Shown here piece after piece: positions 53,592 through 61,290 of a stretch of 64,000 nucleotides of DNA. The notes under the pieces were generated by a model, which saw nothing but the letters and a program-made list of their open reading frames with translations, was not told the DNA's origin and ran no database searches. Position 1 is the stretch's first letter. The number at the start of each line of letters is the position of its first letter. The translations under genes and the position numbers were made by a program. This DNA comes from Bacteroidia bacterium (GTDB taxonomy: Bacteria; Bacteroidota; Bacteroidia; SXHM01), in assembly GCA_022072225.1 (NCBI GenBank), contig JAJVIC010000002.1, positions 265,876 to 329,875 of the forward strand, written 5' to 3'.

Positions 53592-53708
53592 TGTTCTTAG
53601 TGCCTTAGTGGTAAAAACCTCCGCGCCTTCACGCCTTTGCGGTGAAAATAGCCCTTCGACTACGCTCAGGGTGACAAACCGATTACCGAAAACCGATTAC
53701 TGATTACC
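53592..53708. repeat. patchwork of common intergenic repeats
   Basis: In succession: 'gtgccttagtgg' type, 'gcctttgcggtg' type, GCCCTTCGACTACGCTCAGG, and a 33-bp 'accgattacc' element (53676-53708) that recurs with 30 of 33 matches at 55250-55282. None encodes anything I can recognise. Confidence 0.7.
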
Positions 53709-53777
53709 TCCCCCTAAATTCGTCTATAAAAACCCCTTTTTGGTATAGCATTTACCCCTCATTGGCAAAAAAGTTAT

Positions 53778-53810
53778 GTCGTTTATCGATACATTTTTGT
53801 CGTTTGTCAA
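53778..53810 (+). promoter_or_regulatory. tandem candidate operators GTCGTTTATCGA and GTCGTTTGTCAA
   Basis: Two copies of the recurring motif (53778-53789 and 53799-53810) with starts 21 bp apart, i.e. on the same face of the helix, as direct repeats. This spacing is that of LytTR-family binding sites (two half-sites about two turns apart). They lie about 230 bp upstream of panB. Confidence 0.5.
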
Positions 53811-54036
53811 CTTTTTTCTGTTCCGAAATTGAATAAAATCGGAAATATGATAAAAGCCTTTATTTACAAGTGTTTTAGTTGTATTTGTTGTTTTCGGATG
53901 TTCAAATTCGTTCAGTTCCTATACCACTTAAGGTTAAAACGGGCACATCTTTGCCTCAGAATTTACAAACACAAATTTTTAAAACGAACACGAACCCAAA
54001 CAATCAAAAATTAATAACCCCAAAAAACCAAAAATC

Positions 54037-54873
54037 ATGAGTATCTTAAAAACCTTCAAAAAACTAAAAGCAGACAAAAAGAAAATTGTAGTAGTAACTT
54101 CTTACGACTACTGGAGTGCAAAAATCCTCAGCGAAACCGAAGTGGACGGAATCCTTGTCGGAGACTGTTCATCAATGGTGATGCACGGATTTGACACTAC
54201 ACTTAACTCAGATGTTGAAACCATAGCAATGCACCTGCGTGCAGTTGTTAAAGGAGCCAACAACAAATTTATAATAGCTGCCCTGCCATTTATGGCAAAC
54301 CGCAAAGGCCTTGAGAAAGCTATGGATAACGTAGAAATTCTTATGAAAGCCGGAGCAAAAGCAGTAAAAATTGAAGGGGTTGATGGCAATGAAAAGCTTA
54401 TCGCTCATCTTACGCAGTCGGGCATACCTGTAGTAGGACACATTGGCCTCACCCCTTCACATCATCATGCCGTAGGAGGATTTAAAGTACAAGGTAAAAC
54501 CGAAGAAGAAGAAGCTAAAATTGTTGCGGATGCCATCCGTATGCAAGAGCTGGGATGCTTCTCGGTAGTGCTGGAAGCGGTTCCTTCTCATGTAGGCGCG
54601 GCAGTAAGAGACGCCATTGAAATTCCGGTTATCGGAGTAGGCGCAGGGTTGGAGTGTGACGGACAAGCATTGGTTCTGCATGATATGCTGGGCTTCTGCA
54701 CCGACTTCAAACCAAAATTTGTGCGCACCTACATGTATGGCGCAGAATTAATCAAAGAAGCAGTAAACGCCTTCGCAAGCGATGTTCGCACAGAACAGTT
54801 TCCTGCAGAAAAAGAATGTTATGCCCCTGCTAAAAACACAGCTCCTGAAAAGAAACTGAGAATAGCAGCGTAA
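54037..54873 (+). CDS. panB: 3-methyl-2-oxobutanoate hydroxymethyltransferase
   Basis: 278 residues, standard length. Metal ligand Asp43 in ILVGDCSSMVMHG, SYDYWSAKI near the N terminus, KIEGVD with Lys111, GHIGLTP, and the catalytic Glu180 in VVLEAVPS. It makes ketopantoate from ketoisovalerate with methylene-tetrahydrofolate, the first step of pantothenate and coenzyme A synthesis. panC is not adjacent. It is preceded by a 745-bp spacer with repeats and tandem GTCGTTTRTCGA motifs, and followed by the hairpin array. Confidence 0.95.
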   Translation: MSILKTFKKLKADKKKIVVVTSYDYWSAKILSETEVDGILVGDCSSMVMHGFDTTLNSDVETIAMHLRAVVKGANNKFIIAALPFMANRKGLEKAMDNVEILMKAGAKAVKIEGVDGNEKLIAHLTQSGIPVVGHIGLTPSHHHAVGGFKVQGKTEEEEAKIVADAIRMQELGCFSVVLEAVPSHVGAAVRDAIEIPVIGVGAGLECDGQALVLHDMLGFCTDFKPKFVRTYMYGAELIKEAVNAFASDVRTEQFPAEKECYAPAKNTAPEKKLRIAA

Positions 54874-54885
54874 CCAACAGAAAGA

Positions 54886-55230
54886 GAAGCGCAGCCCCGC
54901 TTCAAGAAGAAAGCCGAAGTCCCGTAAGACTTCAAAACTAACCCCGAAGCCCCGTAAGGCTTCAGAAAAAAAAGAGGAGCCAACCCGCTCCGCCAACCTA
55001 AAAAAGCAACCCCGTAAGGTTGTAAACCACAGAAGAAGCCCCGTAAGGCTTCGCAAAGGAAGGAAAGAGCGCAACCCCGCTCGGTGAAGCAGAAAGAAGC
55101 CCCGTAAGGCTTCAAAAAAAAGAAGAGGAGCCAACCCGCTCCGAAAAAACAAACCGAAGCCCCGTAAGGCTTCAAAACTAACCAAAAAGTGTCGGGATTT
55201 AAATCCCGTAAGATTTAAACCCCGACACTT
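54886..55230. repeat. hairpin array: ten short hairpins at 30-bp period plus one long hairpin
   Basis: Hairpins begin at 54886, 54916, 54946, 54976, 55006, 55035, 55066, 55096, 55127 and 55156. Stems differ but remain complementary: GAAGTC/GACTTC, GAAGCC/GGCTTC, GGAGC/GCTCC, CAACC/GGTTG, GAGCG/CGCTC. Loops are of two kinds, CCCGTAA-type and (C)AACCC(C)-type. It ends in a long two-part hairpin (55188-55230: AAGTGTCGGG / CCCGACACTT outside, ATTTAAAT arms inside) with the same CCCGTAAG loop. It fills most of the 54874-55318 spacer between panB and the transposase-domain gene. Confidence 0.9.
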
Positions 55231-55249
55231 TTAAAATTGAAAATAAACA

Positions 55250-55282
55250 AAACCGATTACCGATAACCGAACACTGATTACC
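55250..55282. repeat. 33-bp direct repeat copy 2
   Basis: Matches 53676-53708 at 30 of 33 positions in the same orientation. The two copies bracket panB and the hairpin array. Confidence 0.7.
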
Positions 55283-55318
55283 ATAAAAACCAACCAAACC
55301 AATAAAAACCTAAACAAA

Positions 55319-55882
55319 ATGAACACACAAATTTCAAACCTAAGAGTAGTAAAATCAGCATCACAAGTGATGAACTACAACAGCAACAGAAACATGAATA
55401 CTTCTTTTGCTTCATCCTCTAACTATACCTCAACCAACATCGGCTTCACCAGCAACAACGCTGCAGCAGTTGATAACGACATGGACTGGTACAGCCTGTT
55501 CCGCACCAGCATTACCGAGTCGGTTGATGAAAATCCTTACAAAGCAATGTTTGAGCAATTCCAGAGCGTACCAACAACATCGGTTCGCACCCTGGTTGCC
55601 ATGATGATCATGAAAGAAAGCTTCGGCTGGGGCGATACCCAACTGTTTAACGAAAGCCGTTTTGATATAAAAATCCGCTATGCACTGGGAATGTCAGGTG
55701 CAGGAAGCGAAGCTCCGTCAATCTTTGTTTACAATCATTTCCGCAGAATGATTACAGAATTTGAAAAAGCTACAGGCCGCAACCTGATGAGCGAAACAAT
55801 AGCACAATTAACTACCGAAGGCAGTCCCGTATTTAAAGTAGGCGAAAACCGTCTGATGCTGTGGGCAAGGCAGGTAGCATAA
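55319..55882 (+). CDS. lone transposase N-terminal (DUF772/InsH-like) domain protein
   Basis: 187 residues. After a Ser/Asn/Thr-rich 50-residue start, the part PTTSVRTLVAMMIMKESFGW, GDTQLFNESRFDIKIRYALGM and PSIFVYNHFRRMITEFEKATGRN follows the pattern of the DUF772 N-terminal domain of IS1182/IS5-type transposases. The catalytic DDE domain is absent: the frame ends 60 residues later at a proper stop, and the following DNA has no transposase remains. It may be a domesticated DNA-binding domain or a decayed element. The N terminus, unlike a broken gene, looks complete. The hairpin array ends 89 bp upstream of its ATG. Confidence 0.65.
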   Translation: MNTQISNLRVVKSASQVMNYNSNRNMNTSFASSSNYTSTNIGFTSNNAAAVDNDMDWYSLFRTSITESVDENPYKAMFEQFQSVPTTSVRTLVAMMIMKESFGWGDTQLFNESRFDIKIRYALGMSGAGSEAPSIFVYNHFRRMITEFEKATGRNLMSETIAQLTTEGSPVFKVGENRLMLWARQVA

Positions 55883-55893
55883 ATATTTAAAAG

Positions 55894-55963
55894 GTAATAT
55901 TTAAGATGTAATATTTTCTCGCGTAATGCCAACAAATATTACCTATTACATTTTAAATATTAC
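55894..55963. repeat. AT-rich palindrome ('ggtaatattta' kind)
   Basis: GTAATATTTAAGATGTAATA on the left is mirrored by TATTAC...TTAAATATTAC on the right with a 7-bp extra in one arm. It shares wording with the palindrome at 26506-26572. Confidence 0.65.
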
Positions 55964-55996
55964 ATAAGAAATTTGGTTTGGGTGGTGTTCACAAGC

Positions 55997-56102
55997 AGCC
56001 GGTTCTCGCAAGACCGGCTGTTTGCATTTTAAAAAGTTGCCCCGCGCTTTAGCGCGGGGATTAATGTGTGAAAAGAAAAAGTCAGGGCTTCAGCCCTTTT
56101 TA
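55997..56102. repeat. three hairpins before the ATP-grasp gene end
   Basis: AGCCGGT...ACCGGCT (55997-56020), CCCCGCGC-TTTA-GCGCGGGG (56040-56059) and AGGGCTTCAGCCCT (56085-56098). The last one is followed on the plus strand by a T run and overlaps the stop region of the minus-strand ATP-grasp gene. One or more probably act as terminators between the convergent genes. Confidence 0.65.
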
Positions 56103-56995
56103 AGAAACTCAGCTACTTCCTCAGCAAACAACTCAGCAGCACCAGTACAAGTACGAAACCATAATTCAGGTTCAATCAATTCCAATTCTGAAACACACAG
56201 TTGATTATCATTATCCCAGATAACATCAACCCGTGCATAAACCGGAACGGGTGAGCAAGCAGCAACAGTCTTTTCGGCAAACTCTATTTCGTCAGCAGTA
56301 GGATTGTAGTCGTGTACTGAACCACCAAAATCGTCCTGTACACGGTAGTCGCCTTGTTTTGCTTTTTTCAAAACTGCGTGGCTGTATCTGCCACCAAACA
56401 GCATAAAAGCAATTTCTCCTTTGGTGAGCACATTGTTTTGAAATTCTTGCAACAACATAGACTCAGCAGCAATTAATTCTTTGAAAATGGTTTCGTGTTC
56501 TGCAATATTATGTTCATTCAATCGATACGTATGCCTTGCTGCACCTGATATAGCCGGTTTGATTACTAATTCTTTCCAACCTGTTGTTTTTACAATTTCA
56601 GCAAGGCTGCGTTTTTCGCCCGGCTCAATAAATACAGTATGCGGAATTCGAATGCCTTTTATTTCCAGATCACGGAGGTAATGTTTATCCAAACTCCAGT
56701 ATATGGTTTCCAAGGGATTAATCAGTTTGGTTTGTGTGCTTACTCTTTTCAGCCATTCAGAAAACTCGGCAAAGCGGTTGAAATAATCCCATGTTGTGCG
56801 AAAAATAATGTAGCGTGTTTGGCTCCAGTTGAAATCGGGATTATCCCAGTTGGTGCGGGTTACACGCAAGCCTTTGTTTTCGAGTGCTTGTTTTACCAGC
56901 ACATCTTCGTGCAATACATTTTTTATATAGTCGGTAAGCTCAGTTGGAGCTACATAACGAGAATCAGTGAGCAGGGTAATATCGAATTGGTACAT
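56090..56995 (-). CDS. ATP-grasp family protein
   Basis: 301 residues. The ATP-grasp layout is visible: an N-terminal domain (YIIFRTTWDYFNRFAEFSEWL), the lid and lysine region WKELVIKPAISGAARHTYRL, LLQEFQNNVLTKGEIAFMLFGG, and metal ligands in VYARVDVIWDNDNQLCVSELELIEPELWF. It resembles glutathione-synthetase/RimK-type ligases that join a carboxylate to an amine with ATP. The product is unknown; related proteins modify peptides or make small peptides. It stands alone. Confidence 0.85.
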   Translation of the reverse strand: MYQFDITLLTDSRYVAPTELTDYIKNVLHEDVLVKQALENKGLRVTRTNWDNPDFNWSQTRYIIFRTTWDYFNRFAEFSEWLKRVSTQTKLINPLETIYWSLDKHYLRDLEIKGIRIPHTVFIEPGEKRSLAEIVKTTGWKELVIKPAISGAARHTYRLNEHNIAEHETIFKELIAAESMLLQEFQNNVLTKGEIAFMLFGGRYSHAVLKKAKQGDYRVQDDFGGSVHDYNPTADEIEFAEKTVAACSPVPVYARVDVIWDNDNQLCVSELELIEPELWFRTCTGAAELFAEEVAEFLKKG

Positions 56996-57040
56996 AGTCG
57001 CATCAAAATTTTGCGCGAAGATGTGAAATATGCACGATGC

Positions 57041-57090
57041 TTATTTCTGCAACACCAATTTTTTAGTCAGCAGCAAACCATTCTGGTTTT
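57041..57090 (-). other. out-of-frame remainder of T9SS sorting domain
   Basis: In the -1 frame relative to the upstream gene this segment reads NQNGLLLTKKLVLQK and stops at 57041, a textbook T9SS type A end. It would be joined by a -1 slip at AAAA (plus-strand TTTT 57087-57090). Confidence 0.75.
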
Positions 57091-58803
57091 AATTCTAAGT
57101 GAATAGATTCCGGCTGCTTGGTTGTTAAGGTTCACGTTTCCTCTTTCTTTACTCAGTTTTTCGGTCAAAATACTTCTTCCTGAAATATCAGAAACTGTTA
57201 TAAAATAGTTTTCAGCCGAATTGAAATTTTTAATCTGAAAATTGAATAATCCTGAAGAAGGATTGGGATAGAGCAATGCTGATTCTTCAGGTGTTTCTGT
57301 TGAAGTACTTATATCGTCACCATATTCAAATAGTAGGATAGTAGCTTTGGGTAGTGAATAATTTCCGTTCAGCAAAGGAAGAACAGCGATGGTTTTAGAG
57401 GTGTCGGCATCTAAGCTGTCACCATAAATCATTCGGGCAGATTGCAGCGTAAAGCCTGATAAAACAGGAACTACAACTTCATTGTCGTTTATTGTGTCGG
57501 TATTAACTACAATTACACTTGCATTCATTCCATCGGATGACATAAATCCTCCCGAACGGACTTTAGCCACCGGATTTCCGATGTTATCAGTTGTTGTGGT
57601 GCTTAAACTTTGGTCAAGAAAAACAGGTGAAAATGTTTCATACAATTGTGCCGCAGCCATCAAGGTGTATTCGCCTGTGTTTACATCTTGTCTTATCGGA
57701 TGCCATACTGCTTTCGGGTTTCCGTAAATCCAGAAGTTGGCTAATTCAACATTGTTTAATTGACTTGCCATTATCAGGTAATCTGCTGTGGTTAAAGCAC
57801 CGTGCCATTGCATTGCTCTGTCGGGATCTGCGTTTTGGGCATGTGTAGCCTGATCGCCAAGAACAATTTTTAAACCCAGTGCAGCAGTAGCAGTGGTGAG
57901 GTTGCTTAAAAGTGTCTGCGCCTGTGTTACAGTTGGGTTGTTGGTGCTTGCATCATCGTCATAGAACGAATGAGGTGACAGCCCATAAATCCTGCCCATT
58001 AATGATGAACTGAGAATCGTACTGTTCCACTGTGAAGTGCTGTTTCCCACAGCAGGAATGGTGATGTGGATGGTGGGGTCGGCAGCCAGCATTGAATCAA
58101 TGATCGGTGAGGCAATGTTTATATAGTTGGTTGCTCCGGTGGTTGTACTGCCCAATTCGCCTGATGTCCAGGGCTCATTTCCGATGTTCCATATTTTTAC
58201 ATTGTAGGGCAGTTGATGACCATATTGTGCCCGCAGTGAGGCCCAATCCGTTCCACCACGCGGGTTTGAACCATCATTGGGCGCATTGCAGTATTCTACC
58301 CAATCAGCAGCAAGAATGGCCGGGTTGTTTTGCCCGGTGCTGGGGTAGATGTTTACCATTATCTGCACGTCACTGTATGCTAAACCTTTCGCAGCACACA
58401 TATCCATAAATTCATCAAATCCGAAAACAAGGCTTTGAACAGGAATTCCGGTGCCCAGATTTTGTGCAAGGCGGTTTGCAACAGGACCAATAGTATATGA
58501 CCAGTTCCAGTTATAAATAACAGGGTTGCCCGGATAGCGTACACCATGCATAGGAACTCTGTTCCACAAGGGCTGAACTTCGGGAATTATCAATCCTGTT
58601 GTAGGGTCGTAATATCCACCTGCAACAATTGCCGGACCTGAGTTTACATCTTCACTGGTTCGGGCATCAAAGCTAATTCCCAATAATTTTTTTGCTGTCG
58701 GATTTATTGCTGAGTTTTGGTTTACGTTAACAATGCATGTTGTTTGGGCAATTACTGAAACAGCAGTAATGACATGCAAAGCAGCAAATAAAATGTTTTT
58801 CAT
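57067..58803 (-). CDS. T9SS glycoside hydrolase, GH51/clan A-like, with frameshifted C terminus
   Basis: 578 residues with signal peptide MKNILFAALHVITAVSVIA. The barrel resembles alpha-L-arabinofuranosidases (GH51 and relatives): VPMHGVRYPGNPVIYNW, VKIWNIGNEPW with probable acid/base Glu210, and a C-terminal beta domain (VIVVNTDTINDNEVVVP). It should cleave plant-type or algal polysaccharides outside the cell. The type A sorting domain starts normally (ALLYPNPSSGLFNFQIKNF, AAGIYSLRIK) but then ends abruptly as TRMVCC. One base earlier the other frame continues NQNGLLLTKKLVLQK to a stop at 57041, the expected ending, so a one-base loss in the A run (plus-strand T run 57087-57090) breaks the signal. 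Confidence 0.82.
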   Translation of the reverse strand: MKNILFAALHVITAVSVIAQTTCIVNVNQNSAINPTAKKLLGISFDARTSEDVNSGPAIVAGGYYDPTTGLIIPEVQPLWNRVPMHGVRYPGNPVIYNWNWSYTIGPVANRLAQNLGTGIPVQSLVFGFDEFMDMCAAKGLAYSDVQIMVNIYPSTGQNNPAILAADWVEYCNAPNDGSNPRGGTDWASLRAQYGHQLPYNVKIWNIGNEPWTSGELGSTTTGATNYINIASPIIDSMLAADPTIHITIPAVGNSTSQWNSTILSSSLMGRIYGLSPHSFYDDDASTNNPTVTQAQTLLSNLTTATAALGLKIVLGDQATHAQNADPDRAMQWHGALTTADYLIMASQLNNVELANFWIYGNPKAVWHPIRQDVNTGEYTLMAAAQLYETFSPVFLDQSLSTTTTDNIGNPVAKVRSGGFMSSDGMNASVIVVNTDTINDNEVVVPVLSGFTLQSARMIYGDSLDADTSKTIAVLPLLNGNYSLPKATILLFEYGDDISTSTETPEESALLYPNPSSGLFNFQIKNFNSAENYFITVSDISGRSILTEKLSKERGNVNLNNQAAGIYSLRIKTRMVCC

Positions 58804-58852
58804 AGAGCGGGTTTATCAGCAAATACGCTCTGAAAACAAATAAGGTTGGGTA

Positions 58853-59404
58853 TCAGTACAAACGATGTTTCATTTCATCGCGCAATTTTTCAATTGCAAT
58901 CTGAGTTGGAATTGTTTGTAGTTGATTTGTGATTTTTAAAAATGTTTCGCTGTAGGCAAGGGCAGAAGCGCTTGGCTCAACCTGCGAGCCTGCAAATTTT
59001 ACCAGTTTAATCATTTCTTCTTTTGCAAATTTTACTGTCTCCCATGATGCCGGTTCAACATAAATCTGCTGAGAAAGATTATGTTCAAATTCTTCGCGTA
59101 TATTTTTTAAAAGTTCGCGTTGAATATCAAGTGCTGTCATTCCTATTCGGTGGTTGCGCATAATTAAACTTTCAGGATTAATACGTTCAAGGTAAAGTAC
59201 AATGCGTTCATAGGCCTGTAATTTAAGAGGCAGCAGATTTTTTTGTGTTTCAATTTTTAATAAATCTGATACGGTGTTTTCTTTAACTGCCGGTTGTTGT
59301 TTGTTTTTTATGTCATCCAAGAACATTCGTATAAGCGTATAAGCTGTTATAGAAACAACTAGTGAAGGAAGAAGGTACTTTAGTGTTTCAACTACTTGAT
59401 TCAT
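58853..59404 (-). CDS. single-span membrane protein of unknown function
   Basis: 183 residues with one N-terminal transmembrane helix (LLPSLVVSITAYTLIRMFL, residues 10-28) and a cytosolic helical domain: KIETQKNLLPLKLQAYERIVLYLERI, then NHRIGMTALDIQRELLKNI, EFEHNLSQQIYV. I do not recognise a named family, though this compact design is common in Bacteroidota. It lies 49 bp upstream of the glycosidase gene and downstream of siaC, from which a terminator separates it. Confidence 0.68.
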   Translation of the reverse strand: MNQVVETLKYLLPSLVVSITAYTLIRMFLDDIKNKQQPAVKENTVSDLLKIETQKNLLPLKLQAYERIVLYLERINPESLIMRNHRIGMTALDIQRELLKNIREEFEHNLSQQIYVEPASWETVKFAKEEMIKLVKFAGSQVEPSASALAYSETFLKITNQLQTIPTQIAIEKLRDEMKHRLY

Positions 59405-59434
59405 GAGAGTTATGCTGATTTAATTTCAAAAATA

Positions 59435-59469
59435 AAAATCCCGTTCTTGTTTAAACAGAACGGGATTTT
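59435..59469 (-). terminator. terminator of siaB-siaC
   Basis: Stem AAAATCCCGTTC-TG / CA-GAACGGGATTTT with a TTTAAA loop, 24 bp after the siaC stop, with T runs. Confidence 0.85.
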
Positions 59470-59492
59470 GTCAGTTTTATGCTGAATGTCAA

Positions 59493-59873
59493 TTATTGTT
59501 CTACTTCAATCATTTTGAACGGAACATTGATAATGCTTTGGTAGTCCTCACCGGCTTCAAGCATGTCTTCGTCATCTTCTTCATAGTACCATTTAATGGT
59601 AATGTCGTTTCCACCCTTGTGCATTGTTTCCAGTTTTTTAAACAAGTCTAGCAAACACTTTGAAGAACTTGTATTAAAGTATTCTAACTGAATATTAACA
59701 GCTGTTTTAGGTTGGGGTTTGGCAGCGTATTCATCAAGCCATTCAACCAAAGGCTTGTAAAACTCAATAGAGTTTTCAGGAATAGATCTGCCTTTCAGTT
59801 GCAGAATTCCACTTGTTGAATCGAAATTTACAGTGGGTGTTTTTGGGGTTCCTTCAATGATAATTGCTTCCAT
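59493..59873 (-). CDS. SiaC-family regulatory phosphoprotein (DUF1987)
   Basis: 126 residues, single DUF1987 domain. The core LEYFNTSSSKCLLDLFKKLE contains Thr68, the position of the phosphorylated threonine in Pseudomonas SiaC as I recall it, and the end is acidic (YYEEDDEDMLEAGEDYQ). In the Sia system the unphosphorylated protein activates a diguanylate cyclase; here the target is unknown because no GGDEF gene is nearby. The gene starts one base after siaB ends, so the two are co-translated. Confidence 0.88.
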   Translation of the reverse strand: MEAIIIEGTPKTPTVNFDSTSGILQLKGRSIPENSIEFYKPLVEWLDEYAAKPQPKTAVNIQLEYFNTSSSKCLLDLFKKLETMHKGGNDITIKWYYEEDDEDMLEAGEDYQSIINVPFKMIEVEQ

Positions 59874-59874
59874 A

Positions 59875-60486
59875 TTAGTTGTGTTGTAATTGTGTATGTC
59901 CTACTTTAATGTTTAAACTGAAGAATGAATATTTGTTATTTATTTCGACAAAATTAAAATTTAATTTCTCTCCTGTTTTGCGAGCGATATCAATCATGCC
60001 TAAACCGCCACCACCTTTTGATGAGAGCTGGTCGTTGTTAAGTATTTCCTTGTAAAGCGATTTTAAATCATCTGAACTCATTGAATTGATTCGCTCAAGG
60101 CGTTGTTTAAAATCTGCAACTTTGCTGGTAAGCATGTAATTTCCTGTTACAATAGAGTAATGATTGTCACCAATACCTATCATAAATATAGCAGAACGTC
60201 CCGAATTGTTTTTGTCAACATGTTCAGCCGGAACTTCGTCAATATGGTGATAAAGGTTTTGAAGACACTCTACCAGTACATTATAGACTTTCTTTTTCAC
60301 CTTTGGCTCTTCTTTCAGGTTTTCAAGGCGGCTTTCCATAATATGTAAAATAGAAGTCATCAACTCAGATGTAATGTCGCCTTTAAAAGACAACATGATG
60401 TTGTTGACCTCCATTTTATTATATAAGTCGTAAATGTCAATCATTAGTTTCCCTATCGGTTTTTGAACTGTAACAGTTTCGGGCAT
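59875..60486 (-). CDS. SiaB-family protein kinase (DUF6272)
   Basis: 203 residues with a GHKL-type ATP-binding fold: an N-box-like VYNVLVECLQNLYHHI and a glycine lid LSSKGGGGLGMIDIARKTG. SiaB phosphorylates SiaC and so controls it. The pair is present but the antagonistic phosphatase SiaA and the cyclase SiaD are absent from the window. It is the first gene of the siaB-siaC operon. Confidence 0.88.
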   Translation of the reverse strand: MPETVTVQKPIGKLMIDIYDLYNKMEVNNIMLSFKGDITSELMTSILHIMESRLENLKEEPKVKKKVYNVLVECLQNLYHHIDEVPAEHVDKNNSGRSAIFMIGIGDNHYSIVTGNYMLTSKVADFKQRLERINSMSSDDLKSLYKEILNNDQLSSKGGGGLGMIDIARKTGEKLNFNFVEINNKYSFFSLNIKVGHTQLQHN

Positions 60487-60620
60487 GTGTCAAGGGTTTT
60501 GATAAAAAACGGGACTTGATACGTGCAGTTTATCGAAAAGTTATAGTTGGACATATTTTTTTTGAAACAGTGGTTTTTACTTTAGTCCTATGTATAAAGT
60601 TTCAATTGTTGATTAAATGT

Positions 60621-61289
60621 TTACAACTCGGGTCTGCGTTGTTTGGTGCGTTCAAGCGATTGCTCATGTCGCCATTTCTCTATTTCTTTTTCGTTGCCGG
60701 AGAGTAAAATACTGGGTACCTTCCAGCCATTGAAATCAGCAGGGCGCGTGTAAACGGGTGGCGCTATCATTCCGTCCTGAAATGAATCAAACAGTGCTGA
60801 TGTTTCGTCATTCAAAACTCCCGGAAGCAAACGGATAATACTGTCGCATACCACAGCTGCAGCCAATTCGCCACCGCTTAATACATAATTACCAATTGAA
60901 ATTTCGCGGGTAACTAAATGTTGTCTTACCCTTTCATCTACTCCTTTATAGTGACCACACAGAATAATGATGTTTTTTAGCGTTGAGAGTTGATTGGAAA
61001 TTTTCTGGTCTAACATTTCACCATCAGGACTCATATAGATTATTTCGTCATAACTGCGCTCGCTTTTCAGCTTATCAATGCAACGGGCAATGGGTTCAAT
61101 ACACATAACCATTCCTGCACCGCCTCCATAGCTATAGTCGTCAACCGTGCGGTGTTTATTGGTTGAATAATCGCGCAGCGGGTGAAGATGAACTTCAACT
61201 ATACCTTTTGTTTGCGCGCGTTTTAGAATTGAATGTTGAAAAGGACTTTCTAACAACTCGGGTAAAACGGTGATGATGTCTATTCGCAT
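60621..61289 (-). CDS. trmD: tRNA (guanine37-N1)-methyltransferase
   Basis: 222 residues, standard length. The start [33 protein letters not shown], and the trefoil-knot AdoMet site [12 protein letters not shown] and [16 protein letters not shown] are diagnostic. It methylates G37 next to the anticodon to prevent frameshifting. It is the last gene of an operon with an acyl-CoA synthetase and a thioesterase. Confidence 0.97.
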   Translation of the reverse strand: MRIDIITVLPELLESPFQHSILKRAQTKGIVEVHLHPLRDYSTNKHRTVDDYSYGGGAGMVMCIEPIARCIDKLKSERSYDEIIYMSPDGEMLDQKISNQLSTLKNIIILCGHYKGVDERVRQHLVTREISIGNYVLSGGELAAAVVCDSIIRLLPGVLNDETSALFDSFQDGMIAPPVYTRPADFNGWKVPSILLSGNEKEIEKWRHEQSLERTKQRRPEL

Positions 61290-61290
61290 T

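Noticed and set aside
53302-53600. Open plus-strand frames through the 21-bp array
   Set aside because: Open in more than one frame; cysteine/serine-rich 7-residue repeats with no start signal. Explained by the period being a multiple of 3.
54748-55185. 145-codon minus-strand frame with EALRGF-type repeats over the hairpin array
   Set aside because: It runs out of the 3' end of panB on the opposite strand and is a reading of the hairpins. A neighbouring frame is also open.
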